A stretch of DNA of 64,000 nucleotides from Steinernema hermaphroditum (GCA_030435675.1 CM059621.1:7812001-7876000), one strand, 5' to 3'. Numbered from the stretch's first letter, positions 11,101-25,217 are shown. Notes: a model not told the origin generated them from the letters alone. Made by a program: numbers and translations.

Positions 11101-14100
11101 AAGACGTCACCAATCGTCGCAACTGGTCAGGCGTGCCCGAACGGAGGCCCTCAGCGGCGCCTCTGGCCAAAACCCACGCACCCCGGCCAGAAATAGACGT
11201 CGAGGCCAGGATAATTAGCCTCAGGAACTGTCGTCGACTGTCGGCAGGGCTTCAGAAAGCGAATTAATCAGAGCCCGGAGTGTATCTGTCGATTGCAGAG
11301 GAGATTTAGGAAGTGGAGCTCTGTGGGAAAGTGCAGAGTGGGTGTAGGGCGTCCTTTTCGAAGGGAGCGAAACAATCTAATAGAAATGAAAAGGAAGGAA
11401 CTATGAGTATTTCCTGTAGATAAGTCATTTTACTCACTTTCCGTCGCTGGTCGGGATTTGACAGATAGCCACTAAGCAATATTCGAGAAGACCGTATGAG
11501 CAGATTTTACAATATCGGGTGAATGTTTCGAAGAAGCCTTTCAGGCACATTTCATGGGAATATGGACAGCTCTATTTGTGGACATTGGAGGAAAATTAAG
11601 CAACTAATGAGAAGCGCGAAATGAAACATTATTTATAGAACTGAAAATTGGAGTGCCTACGTTGCAATAAAGTGGACTAAGGGCATAAATTTCCCAACGG
11701 AAATATATCATAAAAGAGAGATTATAAGTGAGTTGGCGGTGACAAGTTTTTTTCGAAAGCATTTCACCAATTTTTCACGGGAAAACGTTATGAATTTGAA
11801 TTCATTCTGAAAGATACGGGGTCACCCGAACATCAGCTCACCTATTTCTGGGGACTCTCCCACCGTAAGGTATGGTTCTATTTACATATTCATGGTTACC
11901 CTAACCGTGATTCATGTTTACGAACTGGTCTGACTCGTCTTCTCAAAGCAGAATGTCGTCACTCTTTCGTGAATAGGGTTTACAGATTCTGATGGACTAA
12001 CTGTTGGTTTGAAGTAGTGAATCATCTAGTGAATCAGCGAATCTGCCTTTGAAAGTTAAAGACAGGCTGGAAGAAGGCCACTACATGACATAGGAACTTG
12101 AACTTTCGTACAATAGGGACTGGAAGTGGCCAATAGATGGCCCTGGATGGCCACATATGGCAAGAGGTAGAAGTCATTAAGGTGTGTTGGTTATCTTTCC
12201 AGAAAAGGTGAATGATTAGCGATGAAGTTCTTTTGTTTGTTTTGATGGTGGAAATGAGTCAGTGTTTGGCCATTTCCAGCAAGGCACATGAACAGCAGAA
12301 ACTGCACCATTCTCATCGATCTCTTTGTATTGGCGGACCGTAAGAACAAAAGGTTGGCTAAAGAATAAAGGAACGGATAGGTTGGAAAACTGCTTGGAAC
12401 AGAACACTGCATGGAAAATTCCAAATTTATCGCTGAAATACTTTCACCCTCAAAAACCTAAAATAATCCAAACAAGACCTATGGGATGGCACTGAACTAC
12501 ATCTTTACAAGTCAAAATGTGGGCCAAACTACCAGAGCCTACACAGCTTCACTCAATACGGTATTCAACTGTATGAACAAAAGGCGTAAGGAATGCTGAG
12601 CACCCGTGTTTTCCAAAACACGCGAATTATTCAATTTGAAGTCCTTTTGTTTGTGTTCGTCGAGGTCGAAGCGAGTGCAAAGCGAGCACAAAACAAAGAA
12701 AAGCTAACTTGATCAAGACGGTGCACTGTGTAGGGTTTACGAAATCTATGACCTCAAGTGACAAAAGGTCATGTGTCAACACCGTAGTCCAGCTCTTATC
12801 AGCACTTTCACTGCCTACCAAAGACCAGGTCCGTCGTGTGGTCCCAAATTACTTCCTCGGGGCCATAAAAGGGACGATTCCTTCCGGGACGACGTGAACC
12901 TCCCATGTGACGGCGATAAAGTCGCAACGTGGACCACGAGAACTAACAAGGCGTGCAGATTTAGGCACTTATCGCCAAAGGGAATCGCTTCCCTCATGCG
13001 TAATCGAATCCCACACACGTAGGACACACTGGATAAGGAATGGCGGGGACTTATCTGTAAGCGCCTCAGTCAGTATCGTCGCCAAGGGGACTAATTTATG
13101 TGCGGACGATAAAGCCAGGAATTGACGCAAAGAGGACCAAAATAGCCTGAAGTGGAGGCATATTGGATTAGGGAGATAGCGGTGATAAAAACAGAGATCC
13201 CCGAGCCGGAAGTTTGGGCTGAAAAACAAACAGATTTGACCCGCATGGACTAACCTCATTATGATAATTGAATAAAGCTACGAACGGTAATTCGATCTTC
13301 ACTTGCCCCAACAAATTCTTTGTCCAGAATCTAATTGGGACGCGTTTGAATGAGCATTATTTCAGTCGAAATGAGCTACGGTAGATTGCCTTACTTAAAA
13401 AGGTCCTTCGCCCTTATTCCTCCAAGTCACAGAACTTTGGGTGACCGACAGTGTGAATATTCCAGGTGCAGTCTTCACAGTACAATAACAAAGGGAACCT
13501 GAAAGCTGTCCTACCAGCACATAACGTGGACAGACGTAGCCTATAGGTAGTTTTATCTGAAGAGAAAGACTGAAAGCGAGGAAGGAAAGAGAAGACCTAG
13601 ATAACTGAACGATCCGACGGAGACAGAAGTTGATGAATGAAACTGGCGGAGGTTGGTAAGACGGATTCCAAACTGCTGGCAACAGATAAGCCCCTCCAGA
13701 AGTTGGGAGCTTTAGTTAATCTACAGTTCGCCCACGGAATGTTTCCACTTTAAAAAATTGGACGTGGGCGAAAACCTCCACTCCGGGTCTACTTCCGCTT
13801 GCCGGCAGACATAGCTTTAGAAGACATATATTTCAAGTTGGATCCGCGGTAGCGCCAGAGCCATCCAGCCCAGCGCTCATAAGTGGCTATGTTCACAGGA
13901 GGATAGTTATGAATCACAAATCTTCACAGAGCCAAAAAGCACAGAAATTAGAGACTTGAAAATGCAGATGTAACGCCTGAGAGAGTGGGACGTGGGCACT
14001 GAAAATGACGAGTGCCAAGAAACCACCGACGTCACACGATTATGAGGGAATCATTCGCGTGAAAATTCGCCTATTAGGAGGGAAGATGGCTGGCGAGTTG

Positions 14101-15524
14101 TGCTCTTTATCGCCTCGGTGGACATCGAAGGTCTCAAATTTGAATTTTAAAGAGCGCTCTTTAGGCGGCCTTTCTGGACAAGTGCAGAAGGGGAGCCGAA
14201 ACGGAGCAACATTCGCCGCCACAATGCAAGAAGAAAACAAAGAAAACGGCGGACATAATTAATCCCTTCGGCGAGTTTTGATCCGGTGTTGACACAAGCG
14301 TTGTTATTTTCGGCCTTTAATTAGCTGAGTATGACATTAAGCAGAGGCTCTAGCAACACCGGAAGACAGAGATCGGCCGATGGGAGCGGATGAGGGAATC
14401 TGGGACGGTCACACGTGATCGGAGCACATGACCAGGATATTGTGCTCAGGGTTGCACAGATGTTGGCAACATTCACAGATCCAGAGTACATCTCAGTTCT
14501 CCCAAAAAGAAGGACGGCGTCTTTCCAATGAGGACAAACACCATTAAGGTTCTTTGCCGATCTACCGAATCAAATGGCAAAGGCAGTCACGCCGAAACCA
14601 TCGGAATTTACGAAGAGCATTAAGATGTCTACGTTGATAAGGCTTGCAGAGCAGGGTTTCTTGGAATTTTGGAGCGAAACGTTGGCTGTGCAAGAATAAA
14701 TCGTCGAAGCGAATAACACATGAAACGCATGAAGGATGATAAAATCATAAAAGTGAGCGAATGACATTTAACATTATTTTTCGTCGTAATCTGAATTTAC
14801 GTAGGCGGACCTTTGTCGGACGTCGAATGACTCGTTACTTTTCGTGGACCAAACGAGGAGATGCTTGTAATATTTGAAAACCATCCCCTATAATGATGAT
14901 TCGCAGTTTTTTTCAGTAAATTTTGCAACACAGACATTTGAAGTTATCAAGAACACACGAAGTGTTTATGTTTTACGGTAGACTTGATTTGAGATGTCAA
15001 GGATCCCAATATGCATTTCGAAATCGCGTAAAATTTCGTATCCAGAAACGTGCCGTTGCTGCCAAGCGCAGTGCTTCCGATTTCCGATTTGCAGATTTCT
15101 GCTATCATGACTTGAAAGATTCAACATTATGAAGCCAGTCATGAAGGAAGTCCTGGATCAATTTAAGATCAACTTTAGACACCCAATTCCAATGTGGGAA
15201 AGTTTTCAAGAAGATTTTCCAATCAGAAAACAGGTATTTTCAACCAGGAGATGGCCAAAACGGTGCCAATAAGCACAGGAGAACTCTCCGAATTAATATG
15301 TCCCGTGCACGAAGCGGTGTCCGGCCATCCATCAGAGCGATGAATTCGGGCCTCAAGAAGACTCCCGTCTATAATTAGACACAACGCACTCTTGTCAACT
15401 TTCGCTCTCGTCTTCCGAGCGATCCGAAGACGATTTCGACGAACCTGCCCTTCGGGTCGGAAACCCGCAATCGGGGTCACCCGCTCGCTTTTCAACGTTC
15501 GCTTTCACTTTCGCCCTGGAAACA
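8179..15524. other. 7.3-kb region without a supported gene
   Basis: Open frames here are short, lack family features and have no paired splice sites that join into a longer product. The composition is mixed, with purine-rich tracts near 9240-9310. It could hold regulatory sequence for the neighbouring neuropeptide and secreted-protein genes, or non-coding RNA, but nothing can be read directly. Confidence 0.4.
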
Positions 15525-17641
15525 ATGCGGTTCGTCGTTTTATTGTTGCTTGTCTGCTGCGTCGTCTACTCGAAGCGCCATGAAGACGACTCCGAGGAGG
15601 AAGAGTGAGTGTCGGGAGGGTGCACGCCTGTAGGTGGAATGTAGGGACAAGGAGGAGCTGAGCGAGAAGGAGATGGACTACTACAAGTTCCTCTACAAGC
15701 GGATGAAACAGTCGGCCAAGAAGAGGGCCCCCGTGGCCCCAGCGCCATACATGGTCCCTGGACCCTTCGAACCTCTTCCCGGACGGTCCCACAACGGAGA
15801 CTACTTCCCTGTCTTCCCCTTCGCCAATCAGTACTCCGGAGGCGTCGATCTGGATCCTTCCATCTCTCGGGTAAGAGGCTTGAGATGCACTATTTTCTAA
15901 CGGCCCTTTTGCTCGATCTCGTGCTCTTATTCTTTAGAACAGAATGGTGCCTCAGTGTTGAGAGTCAAAAATTTATGCAAAACTGAATTAGGATGAAGTC
16001 ATTTCCGGAAGCATTCGGCGACTCTGTATTTATCAGGCTGAGGGTTCACTTCTGACTGGCGTCCTTCTGCTTCTCCTGTTTGGTGTCCTCTCTTTCGACG
16101 GAAACGTTGGCGACTTTGTCAGTCAGCTGGTCGACGTCGCGTTGCTGGACGCCTTCTTGTCCTTTGAGGAGCGCGAAGAGGGCGGCGGAGAACTGCTCGT
16201 TGACCTTATCCATGTCGCTTGCGTTTGGTTTCTGTGAATGGGGAGCGGGAGTCAGATATTTATGAGCTCAGAAGTAATGCATTGCTCTTAAGGGTGCATC
16301 GCTTTTCCTTGTTTTACGTAGAATCGCATGATAATCATAGAGCTCGAGCAGTTCTTGCAAAACGCCTTTCCTTTTTGCTCAACTTGTGTCATGTTTTTTT
16401 CATCCTTGTAAGCAAAGTTTTCCTAAAGAGACATCCAATCATACACAATTCCACTTCTGAGAAGATTCTTCTTGCTTCAGCATATCGGTGGCGACATCAA
16501 CATCCCCGTCCCCACTTGGGGCATGCTGGACATCACGGGACGTTTCTTCAACCGCATCTCCGACACGACGACCAAGTTCGGCTACCTCTCCCACCCCATC
16601 AACATGCTCGGCCTCACAAAGGAGGACTTCACGAGGCTCATGAGCGACCCGTCCCTCCACCACAACCGCAGTTCGTCCCCTGCTCTTCGCTGCCCCCCTA
16701 ATGCCCCTTTCAGACATCCAGCCCCTGATTCCCCTCGGAAAAGTGCCCCGATCCCTGGCGCCGATCTCCTGTCGGCCTCCGATGTGCAATCCTTACACAC
16801 AGACGTTCGCCTTCGGAATGGAGCACGATATCGGAGGACACGACGGCGTCGACGGCGACATCAATGTCCCCATTCCCATAGGGAAGGACCTCGCCTACCG
16901 TTTCCCCATCGGCGGAAACCTCTACTACGATCTGGACAACATCACCGTCTCCTACGCGCACAACCTGGCCCCTGTGGACCCCTACGTCAGTCCTGTCATG
17001 TTCAATGTCCCCAGGGACTCAGCCTACTCCAAGACCTTCGAGCTCTTCGACAGACTCAGCGAGGTCAAGGACTTCAACGACGCCCAGCCCCTCGTCGGCT
17101 TCCAGACTCCCGGAAAACGGAGCCGCCGCAGTCTGCTCCAGCCAGAGATACCGTATCCCGGAGTACCGTACTCCTACATGCCATCTGAGGTCCCTGCCTA
17201 CGACCTCTTCGAAGATCTCCCGGTCGCACTCCAGCCCATCTTCAGAAGACCTGCTTATGTCGCTGCGGTATCTCAACTGGTGGAACCGAATATCCAGCTA
17301 CCGTATCCATATTCTGCCGTGCCCTCCTATGGCGTATACCCTTCTGCTCCTTCTTACTCCTACAGACTCCCCCAGTCCGTCGGAAGAGTGCCACCGACTC
17401 AGTTCAGGTCCCGTCACTTGGTAGGTCGCCACAAACTCTAGGACTTTCACTTTTCTCTCAGGCGACGCGGAGACGAACAGTTCCCGTGATAATCCACGTT
17501 CTACTGAAGAAGGCATCCGACCCGAGCAGATCCACTCAGGTGACTCCGCAGGACTTCAAACACCCTCTCGAAGGAGCGAAGAGGACCAAGAGGTTCTACA
17601 GTATCTTCGACCCAAAAAGAAGGCTGAAGAGAGGAGTGTAA
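15525..17641 (+). CDS. Secreted nematode-type protein with paired GDIN[IV]PVP/IP motifs
   Basis: Five exons (15525-15604, 15645-15870, 16481-16670, 16714-17420, 17462-17641) give 460 residues. The start MRFVVLLLLVCCVVYS is a signal peptide, followed by an acidic run. Two related segments occur: HIGGDINIPVPTWG opening exon 3 and GVDGDINVPIPIGKD in exon 4, the latter after CNPYTQTFAFGMEHDIGGHD. The C-terminal half is Tyr/Pro-rich with dibasic sites (KRSRRS, RRR). I infer an extracellular or cuticle/matrix role; I recognise it only as a nematode-like secreted protein without a named domain. Codons are strongly C-ending. Intron 2 is 610 bp, far longer than the others, and holds an antisense small gene. 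Confidence 0.8.
16046..16213 (-). CDS. Small 55-residue protein nested antisense in an intron
   Basis: A complete minus-strand frame starts at ATG 16213 and ends in TGA at 16046. The product is hydrophilic and helical in character, starting MDKVNEQFSAALFALLKGQE and ending in a Lys/Gln-rich tail (TKQEKQKDASQK). A good acceptor-like site (CCATTCACAG) lies about 13 bp upstream of the ATG, where a spliced leader or an upstream exon could join. The codons are C/G-ending like those of neighbouring genes. It lies wholly inside the long intron 2 of the secreted-protein gene. No family recognised. Confidence 0.5.
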   Translation of the reverse strand: MDKVNEQFSAALFALLKGQEGVQQRDVDQLTDKVANVSVEREDTKQEKQKDASQK

Positions 17642-18045
17642 TACAGAAGGAAGTGTTAATTTATTTGTACAAAGATCCCCACCAAACCAAATACATATTT
17701 ATTTGTCATATTTCCATACCATCTGGCCCTGTCTGTTAAGCGCCATCCTCCCTTACCAGTTCTCTCCAGAGATCGACCGATCCAACTGTGCTAGATGGGA
17801 CAAATGAAGGTACCGCGGAAGATTCTGAGGTAGGAAGATTCGGTTAGAAAGGACCAGTGACTCCTCCACTACTTCTTTAGCCTTCTTGATTGGTGAGCTC
17901 TCGATCTCGAGCTGCAGTCATCGAAGCCCGAGTCGAGTAGAGTCGTCAACCATACTCCCGAACACGTGAACATAGAGATGACAAAGAAACAAAAGTCTTT
18001 TTATTCCACCACCGATCGATTCACCGCTTAACATCTCCTAGCACC
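17642..18045. other. Convergent 3' intergenic region
   Basis: Separates the plus-strand secreted-protein gene from the minus-strand lectin. It contains AT-rich 3' UTR sequence just after 17641 and a plus-strand TTTTTATTCC near 17998 that reads as AATAAA on the minus strand for the lectin. No gene seen. Confidence 0.45.
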
Positions 18046-18553
18046 TTAGTGGATGGCGGCGGCGACGCAGACGAAGGGCAGCTTCGCGAAACAGTGCTTG
18101 TAGTTCCACTTCTTACCGTTCTCTTGGACCTAAACTCAAAAGTTACTGTAGCCGTAGCCCTGGAACGCCCACGTAGATGCAGTGCTCTCCCTCGGGGTGT
18201 TTCTGGGAGACGAGGTCGTCGAAGTTCCAGGAGGAGTTGTCCGACCAGTAGAACTTGTTATCGGCGTCGACAGCGGCGCCGATCCAGAAGGCCTTCCCGC
18301 CGGCGAGGCCCTTCACGATCTGGTTCTCCACTTCCGAATGGATCGAGACGAGTTCCGCGTGAGAGTCGACGCAGAAGTTGTCGGCTTTCTGGCGCGAGAA
18401 GAGGCTCTCCACGAAGGCGTAGCACTTGCCGGCGATGTAGGTGAACTCGGCGGACTCACAGCGGCCCTCCTTCGGGGAAACCTTCTCCGGCTTCTGGAGA
18501 GAGGCGGCGAGGGAGACGCCAAGAAGGGCGAAGACGACGATCGAAGAACGCAT
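18046..18553 (-). CDS. Secreted single-domain C-type lectin
   Basis: Two minus-strand exons (18553-18173, 18129-18046; intron 43 bp) give 154 residues. Residues 1-18 are a signal peptide (MRSSIVVFALLGVSLAAS). The rest is one C-type lectin domain: GKCYAF near the start, ADNFCVDSHAELVSIHSEVE, the WIGA motif, then CIY..KKWNYKHCFAKLPFVCV carrying the conserved cysteines. The Ca2+/sugar-binding tripeptide is not EPN or QPD (the loop reads SQKHPEG), so classical mannose or galactose binding is doubtful. In nematodes such proteins are often secreted from gut or epidermis and induced by microbes; that role here is inference. The donor before GTGGGC was chosen because it joins the domain correctly. 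Confidence 0.85.
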
Positions 18554-18589
18554 CCTGAGGGAGCTGTGGGTTCGCCTATTGGTCCGGCT

Positions 18590-18600
18590 CCATTTTATGT
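18590..18600 (-). promoter_or_regulatory. TATA-like element of the lectin gene
   Basis: On the minus strand this reads ACATAAAATG, about 40 bp upstream of the lectin start codon. The spacing is similar to that of the other TATA-like elements in the window. Confidence 0.4.
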
Positions 18601-21600
18601 CGAACAAACGATCATTGATTTCATAAAAAAGGCGCCGAGGCCGTGAGAAATCGGACAAAACAAAGGAGAAGCTGTCGCAGAAAAAGAATTATTTTGTGCT
18701 TCTCGGCTTTACGACGTTTCCTTATCGTTGGATTGTGTAGGCACTCCAAGAATGGTCGAACAAAGTACAAAACCCTTTGTCTTGAAATGTCCATCGGAGA
18801 CCGACTAGAGGTAGCGATCAGTCGTTTGTGGCACATAGATGCCAACGTTCCTCCAAAGTGTCCGAATGAGCTTACGTAGAGGGGAGTCACTACAAAACGT
18901 TCTTCTGAGAGGATAATCGCCATCAGTATGAGGCAGATTGGATGAATCAGAACGAAGGGCGTCGCTTTCCTTTCTAGTCATCCCGATCCTTCGTAGGAAA
19001 GACCTGGTTCTTTCTTTTCTGAAATTTCTTATTTCTTTTCAATTTGGCCGTATTGAATATTCGCAGATCGTTTGCATACGGTCGGCTTCAGTCCTGTCCC
19101 CTAGAATTTGGGTGGTGCCCTATCCTCGGACGAATTCCGATCTCACTTATGCAAATATCGATCGCGGTGAATTCGACGTCCTCTGCTGCATCGGAAGGAG
19201 CGCAAACACGTCGAGGTCATTGGGCAAACATAGGAGAAAAACGATCATTGCGGGCTTCGGCTAATTTTAGAGTTTCGACAACAAAGTTCCAGAGTTTCAG
19301 GGCTGCTAATAACCGACGAGTCCGTCCAAAAGAGACGTCCTTCTTCCAGATTCCCGGAACGACGCCCCTCATTGGCTTCGTTGATTCAGCAACGTTGCGT
19401 CGACCATCAGCGGATTAGGGGATTCCGCGGTGACGCCTAATGCTCTTTGCTGTCAGGACTCTGCCACGAGGACTTTGGAGTAGATTTTCTTGTTGCGGGA
19501 AGCCTCGGGAAGGGTACTGTAATCTCTGGTGCTATCGGTCTCATTACGTTCTATCGATCCGTCCCCGAATACGCCAAAGCTTTCTTTTGATATGATTGGT
19601 AGGAGGATGACTTCGGTTCATACATCTTGCTGATCCACCTTTCATGCTGTGAAGAAGTTAATTTTCCCCTTTTCCTTTCGTTTAAAGAGCAAAAGTCATA
19701 AAGTTCGGTATCCGTGCCAAAATTATGGTTAAAGTGATCGTACAAAGCTTAGGAGAAACTTATCTGGTGGAGTGAGTCGTGGCATGGCCGTCGAAGCACC
19801 TTCTTTGCCCTTCATTGTTGACCTTCTTCGCCACAAAAGGATGCTTAACAATAAGCCTATTCTAACCTCAATCTTACAAGAACAACCCTCCGCACCAGTG
19901 GAGATTATTCTATTTCGTTCCGCTTCTGTGCTGCCTTTGTTTTAGAAGTTCAGATGTTGGTAGTTCCTCACATAAGGGAAAGAGTCCTGAAGTTCGTTTT
20001 ATCCTATGGCCACAAAAACAGGAATACTATTTGAAAATGCAGGTTTCTTTTCAATTTGTCCCCGAAAGATGTTCTTGCATATGGATTGGTTAGAAAGTTC
20101 GAACCAATGCTCGCGATGTAGCCACGAAAATAGTCTCATTTACTCAGCGGATCGAATTCTGCCTAATCTCCAATTTCACTTTGTTTCTCATAATATCTGG
20201 CAAATGAAGTACTTATCCCATGCTGTTACCGTACCCCCTTCCCCTCCCCTGAATATTTCTGTGACGTGCTAATTGAATGATATCCGTGGGCTTTCTCCGA
20301 AACAAACACGATTCTGTGAGTAGGCGCCTGTGGGTGGAGGATATCTAATTGCAATATTGCCCTTTGGAGGAACAACCGAACGAGATTTACTGTAACAGTT
20401 CTGTTAGTGTCGATAGTGAGTTCTTGAGGAAACATACAGAGTGACATAAAAATTAGGAAATCGTTTTTTTTTGTAAATTTTCTCTATGCTTCTGCATTTT
20501 TCGATTCGTTTCTGTATTCTGCAGAGATTTATGGCTCTTGAGGAAACACGTCTTTTCGATTTCACTAGATTCCACGCTTTTAGACTCTTCTCATTACAGA
20601 AAAGCTTATTCAGGCACAAGACGATACGTATCTCTGAGAGTTGTTTGTGTTTGGGTCCGAACGTGTCCTTCCAAAGTGCCACACTGTGGAATGTTTTGAA
20701 ACAAGAAGGAGAGCTCATAAACAGCGAGTTTCGTAATTAGCTCTCGCGGCGACTCCCTTCTACCATTCGAAGCTCACTTTTGTGAAATATTCAGTCCCTC
20801 ACAGTAGCGATCACACCCCTCCCACGTTGACTTTCTGAACGAAGATCGAAGACTTACAGATCAAGACCTGTGCATGTCCCACTAATTCAATCATTTCATT
20901 CCTGCAACTAGAAAGCACAGATTGAAAGTGGAGTCGAAATCTTCTCTTTCTAAGACATCGTGTGTTATCTTCCTTCAGGCGACGCGTTCTCCTTAGCCAT
21001 CATAGTGCTTCTGATTGGCCAAATTAGGCATAACCTGTTTTGTCTTCTTGGTTAGCCTCAGGATGAGTACCTGATTTTGAAGGACTCCTTTTCTCTTTGT
21101 AAGGAAGTGTTCTCTTTCTGGACTTTTCACCCCGTTTTCATGCATAGTACATATATGCAGGATTTTACCGTTAAGAAGCATCGACATTCAATAAGCTTCT
21201 TTTTTGTTTGATCCGAAAAGATTATACCTTCCGCGAAAAATCGGCTCCTTACCCTTAGTTTGAACCAGTTGGCTTAGGTGCAATACAGGATAAGCGATAA
21301 GACGAATGAATTGAATTTGAATCCGCCACAAAAGAGCACAAAAAGAAACTGAATGTCGGCATAATTTCGATCACACCCCTCCCATCTATCACCCCTTCGA
21401 TTTGTGCAAAAAAAGAAGGGATAAGTGAGTGGATGATTGATGTCGCCTGAGTAGTATATTCTCCTCGGCCGCTCCTTCGGTTTCTCACTGTTCGCACGAA
21501 TCGATCACGCACGCGACGTCCGTTTTTCGCCACTGTAAAGATGACCTTATCGCCGCCGATCACTCCGTGCGCGACTCAAAGAACGCACAGATTCGAAGAA

Positions 21601-23800
21601 GGAAAGTCGAAATCTAGAGGATCTGGAAGAGCCAACGACAGGGGGAATACGGTAGAATGGAATTGTTGTTTAATTCCAAGTACACATTGAGAGCGAAGAG
21701 TGATTTCATCGCAGAAGTTGTACTTTGGTACGTCAGAGCTTCTGCAGAGTGCACGACTAAACTATATCTTTGGTTATGCCTTCGATTTTTGTTCTTTTTT
21801 GTAGTCCTGTTTGTGCAGCTGCCTGCGTGGCGAACCACAAATTCTAGAGTGCGACATTGTTGTGTACAAATAGACTTTCTCTGAAAGGCGTTCTTCAAAT
21901 CTCCTCCAGGAATATCTCGTTTCGAAGGCTTCTCTTTCGCTTGATCGAACTGCTAGGCAACCATCCAACCGCTTTTCTCCCAATTCAGTCATCCACTACA
22001 TCCAGCTCGGCATTTCCTCATATATGCAACGTCGAACAGTCCTCTTTTGACCATCCTAAGCAGTCCACCCCTTCTTGATGGCCAACTTCCTTACTTTCGT
22101 TTCAAACCGATTTTTTCTTTGTGTCACGAAATATTCCATTACGTAGCCGGCGCACTTCCTCGTCGTCCCGTTCTGAATCGCCGTGAAGTCGACAAATCTT
22201 TTTTGTGCTTAATCTGCAGGATGGACGTCGCAAAATTCCAAAAATTTTAGCTGATAAGCTGCACAAAATCTGAAGTGCTTCAGTCCCCTGATCCAGAGCC
22301 TGAAACCCCTCTCCTCTGCCCTTCTTCCACCCCATCCGACCTCTTCCCCTCGCACTTATCAGAGATCACCCAACCAATCTTCGCACATTTCGGTCCCTCT
22401 CGACTCGAACGCCTTATCTGCCGGCGCCGTCGTTCCCACGTTCCAAACCGCACGACTTTCACACTCTGCGGCTTCTGCAGAATCCCTCCAGGAGCTCTTG
22501 TCAGAAGCCCTTCCCGAAGAAGGGTCATCATCGGGGCGTTCGTCTGCGACCCCTTGTTCCTCGCGTTGTGTTTTCTCGCGTCGCCGCCACTCCCGACGCC
22601 ATTCGTTCGCCGAAACACCCCCACGACGAGGGACCTCCGCGAAAGGGGACGAAAATGGACCAAGAAGGGGAGGGGATGGAACGCGGGAAGGTCGATTAAT
22701 AGAAAATGGGAGGAGAGGTCCTCAGAGGCAAACCAAAAGCCACAGAAGAACGATTTCCCGATCGGAAATCGAACTTTGATCCCAGGGACGGCTGTGTAAT
22801 TTCCGGCGACAAGTTCAATTCCGATCTAATCCGTCCAAGTTCCACAAAGCCGCCAAGAAATCCAATTAGCCATCTTCTGAGGAAATGACTTTTGTTTTCG
22901 CGTTTCCATCGGAAATCTAATGAGTTCGCGACTGACTCACGCCGCATTTCCCGCTATATGCTAATCATAACAGATGAGTCGTTTCCCGTCAGACGTCAAT
23001 CGGCTCGACGAAAACAAGGCGCACGCGGAACCGATGTGGGAGAGGGTGGGAAAGCAGTGCTTCTCACCAGAACGAAGAGGTATTCACGGAGGCTGGATGC
23101 GAATTTAGGGCACATTTTTGGGGGATAATCTGTAAAGTTAAGCGATTTTTGAACGCTTTGAGATCTAGAAGAACCACCCTCGATAGATAGACCGATTGAA
23201 AGGCAGTGAGATTTTAATCTTGGCACTTAAAATACAGTGGAATCAGTTGAGTCAGGTCGCTTTTGCAGAAACATTCTCATCCCTTTGACCTCTTTTTCCC
23301 CTTAAATCTCCCCTTTTTATCTCCAGAATTTTGGCCGAACGTGTCCCTTTCCTAGCCGCATTTCCACTCCGTTATCCTTGTGCCTTCTCATTACAACAGG
23401 CGATTGATCGATGTGTGTTTTTACTCAAAAACTTTACACCGTCGCGTGCGAAAAATAATTTCCAACTTTCGAACTCGACGTCGACTTTCGAAAACACGCG
23501 ATGTCCGTTCGAGTGCAGCTTTGCGCCTATTTTTGGAGTTTCATCGAATTCGCTCCATCTCCATGTAGCTACCGTAATCCAAACTACATTCAGAGAGCAT
23601 AGGAAAAGTTCCTTTTTCACCCAAAATTCCTCCCTTTAACCTCCACCCTATATTTATCCGAAAAAATCGCATTACATGCCCTCCTCCCCCTCGTGGGTCC
23701 GGCCTGGAGGGAGGGAGCGAATTTTTTACATACTTTATTGCCCGCTCGGCGACGCGGAAAACGACGCGCGACTCCGCGGCGAACGCGGCGGCGGTGTAAA

Positions 23801-23821
23801 TTTATCGATTAGAGACGACGG
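23801..23821 (+). repeat. Exact 21-base repeat, copy 1
   Basis: The 21 bases from TTTATCGATTAGAG to GACGACGG recur exactly at 25993-26013 in the same orientation. The flanks differ, so this is a short conserved word rather than part of a longer duplication. Confidence 0.7.
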
Positions 23822-25085
23822 CGGTGGCTGAGAAGATCGGGGACCGACCGCCGGGAAACGAATCGAGGGACCGTCCGAGGCCGCGGCCGCGGGCGCAGTC
23901 TGGGCGACGTCGCCTCGCCGAGCGACGCTCTTCGGGGGGTCGGCGCGAAATTCTCTCTTCCCCGGCTTCTGAGCCCGACTTCGGAATCTGCTCCCAAAAA
24001 AGCGACGCTCCGGGTGCCCAAAACTCTGAGCCGTTCTGTCCAGTCCGACCCTTTGATTCCCGGTGGCGACCTTTCGGGGACCTTCCGACCGCCGCGATTT
24101 TACGACTCATTTACGACTTGTTATCTGCATTGAATTTTTGTTCTTTTAAATTAGGAGAAGCCTCTTTTGAGATGTGCCTTCGACCGTTTTTGATGGACAT
24201 TTGGAGCGAGGGACCGAGCCAAAATGGCGACCAAAGACGTTTGGGGAGCTCTCTTAACCGGGTTAAACTGATAAAATACGCTTCGACCCATAGTTTCCAG
24301 TCCTGAGATGACGCAAGAATGACTGAACCTCATCGATTGTAGCAGCACTTCGGTGTATTTTCTAGCGAAATGTAGTTTAGGCACGGAATATCCTTCCTCA
24401 AACCTACAAAAAGCAAGGTTCCTCCAGTCGGAAAACTACAAAATTGCATCCACACTCGCCTTTGATCGCGAACGAAGATCGGAAGAATGTGGCGGATCTG
24501 GGGATTCCAAGGCTGCCGACGGATTAGGAAGTGCGCGATGCCCGTCATCGCAGCTGGCGATTATCGACGTTGTAAACAACGCCAATTATCCTCTCTCCGA
24601 GGGACTTTCGCGACTGTAGCTTCCAGGCGACGGAGAGTTCCACAGACCTTCCACGTGCTTCCGTGACTATGTCGTAGCCAATGCACCCAATCCGTGATCT
24701 CTCATCGCGTGTTCCCGACTACATTCCGTAATTATGGCGCTATTTATTCTTCGAATGTTCGCGTAGACATTCGGTGCACCCTTGTTTTCCTTTTTTGTGT
24801 CTTTCTCGGAAATATGGACGCTTTTCTTGGAAAGATCAAACGACCAGAATGCTTAAAAACGTAGATTTTTATAGATTTAACCGCTTCCTTTTCCCAAACC
24901 ACCCTTTATTGAGGACATTCAGAGCTCCCTTTCCTCCAAATTCATAGATCCAACATAGAACAGTCATAGTAAACCCCCATTCTTCCGAACAAGAAAGTCA
25001 TTTTCTACTTCAGAATTTCCAGTATCGAAACAACGTTGAAAAGCAGTGAGATCACAGCCCTGGCTTCTTCATATACATCGTGAAA

Positions 25086-25217
25086 GATGGATTCCTAGAT
25101 TCTAAGGCGAACTATCTAAATCTAATCTGAAAGAACCGAGCAACCTTTCTACATCTACTTCAGCCTTCCACCTTTTCCGAGTCACTTCAACTCCTAATAT
25201 TACGCTTTTCTCTTCAC
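25086..25217 (+). repeat. Local duplication, copy 1
   Basis: Begins GATGGATTCCTAGATTCTAA and ends with CTCCTAATATTACGCTTTTC. Both ends recur in the same order at 25322-25422 with a shorter, diverged middle. Confidence 0.75.
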
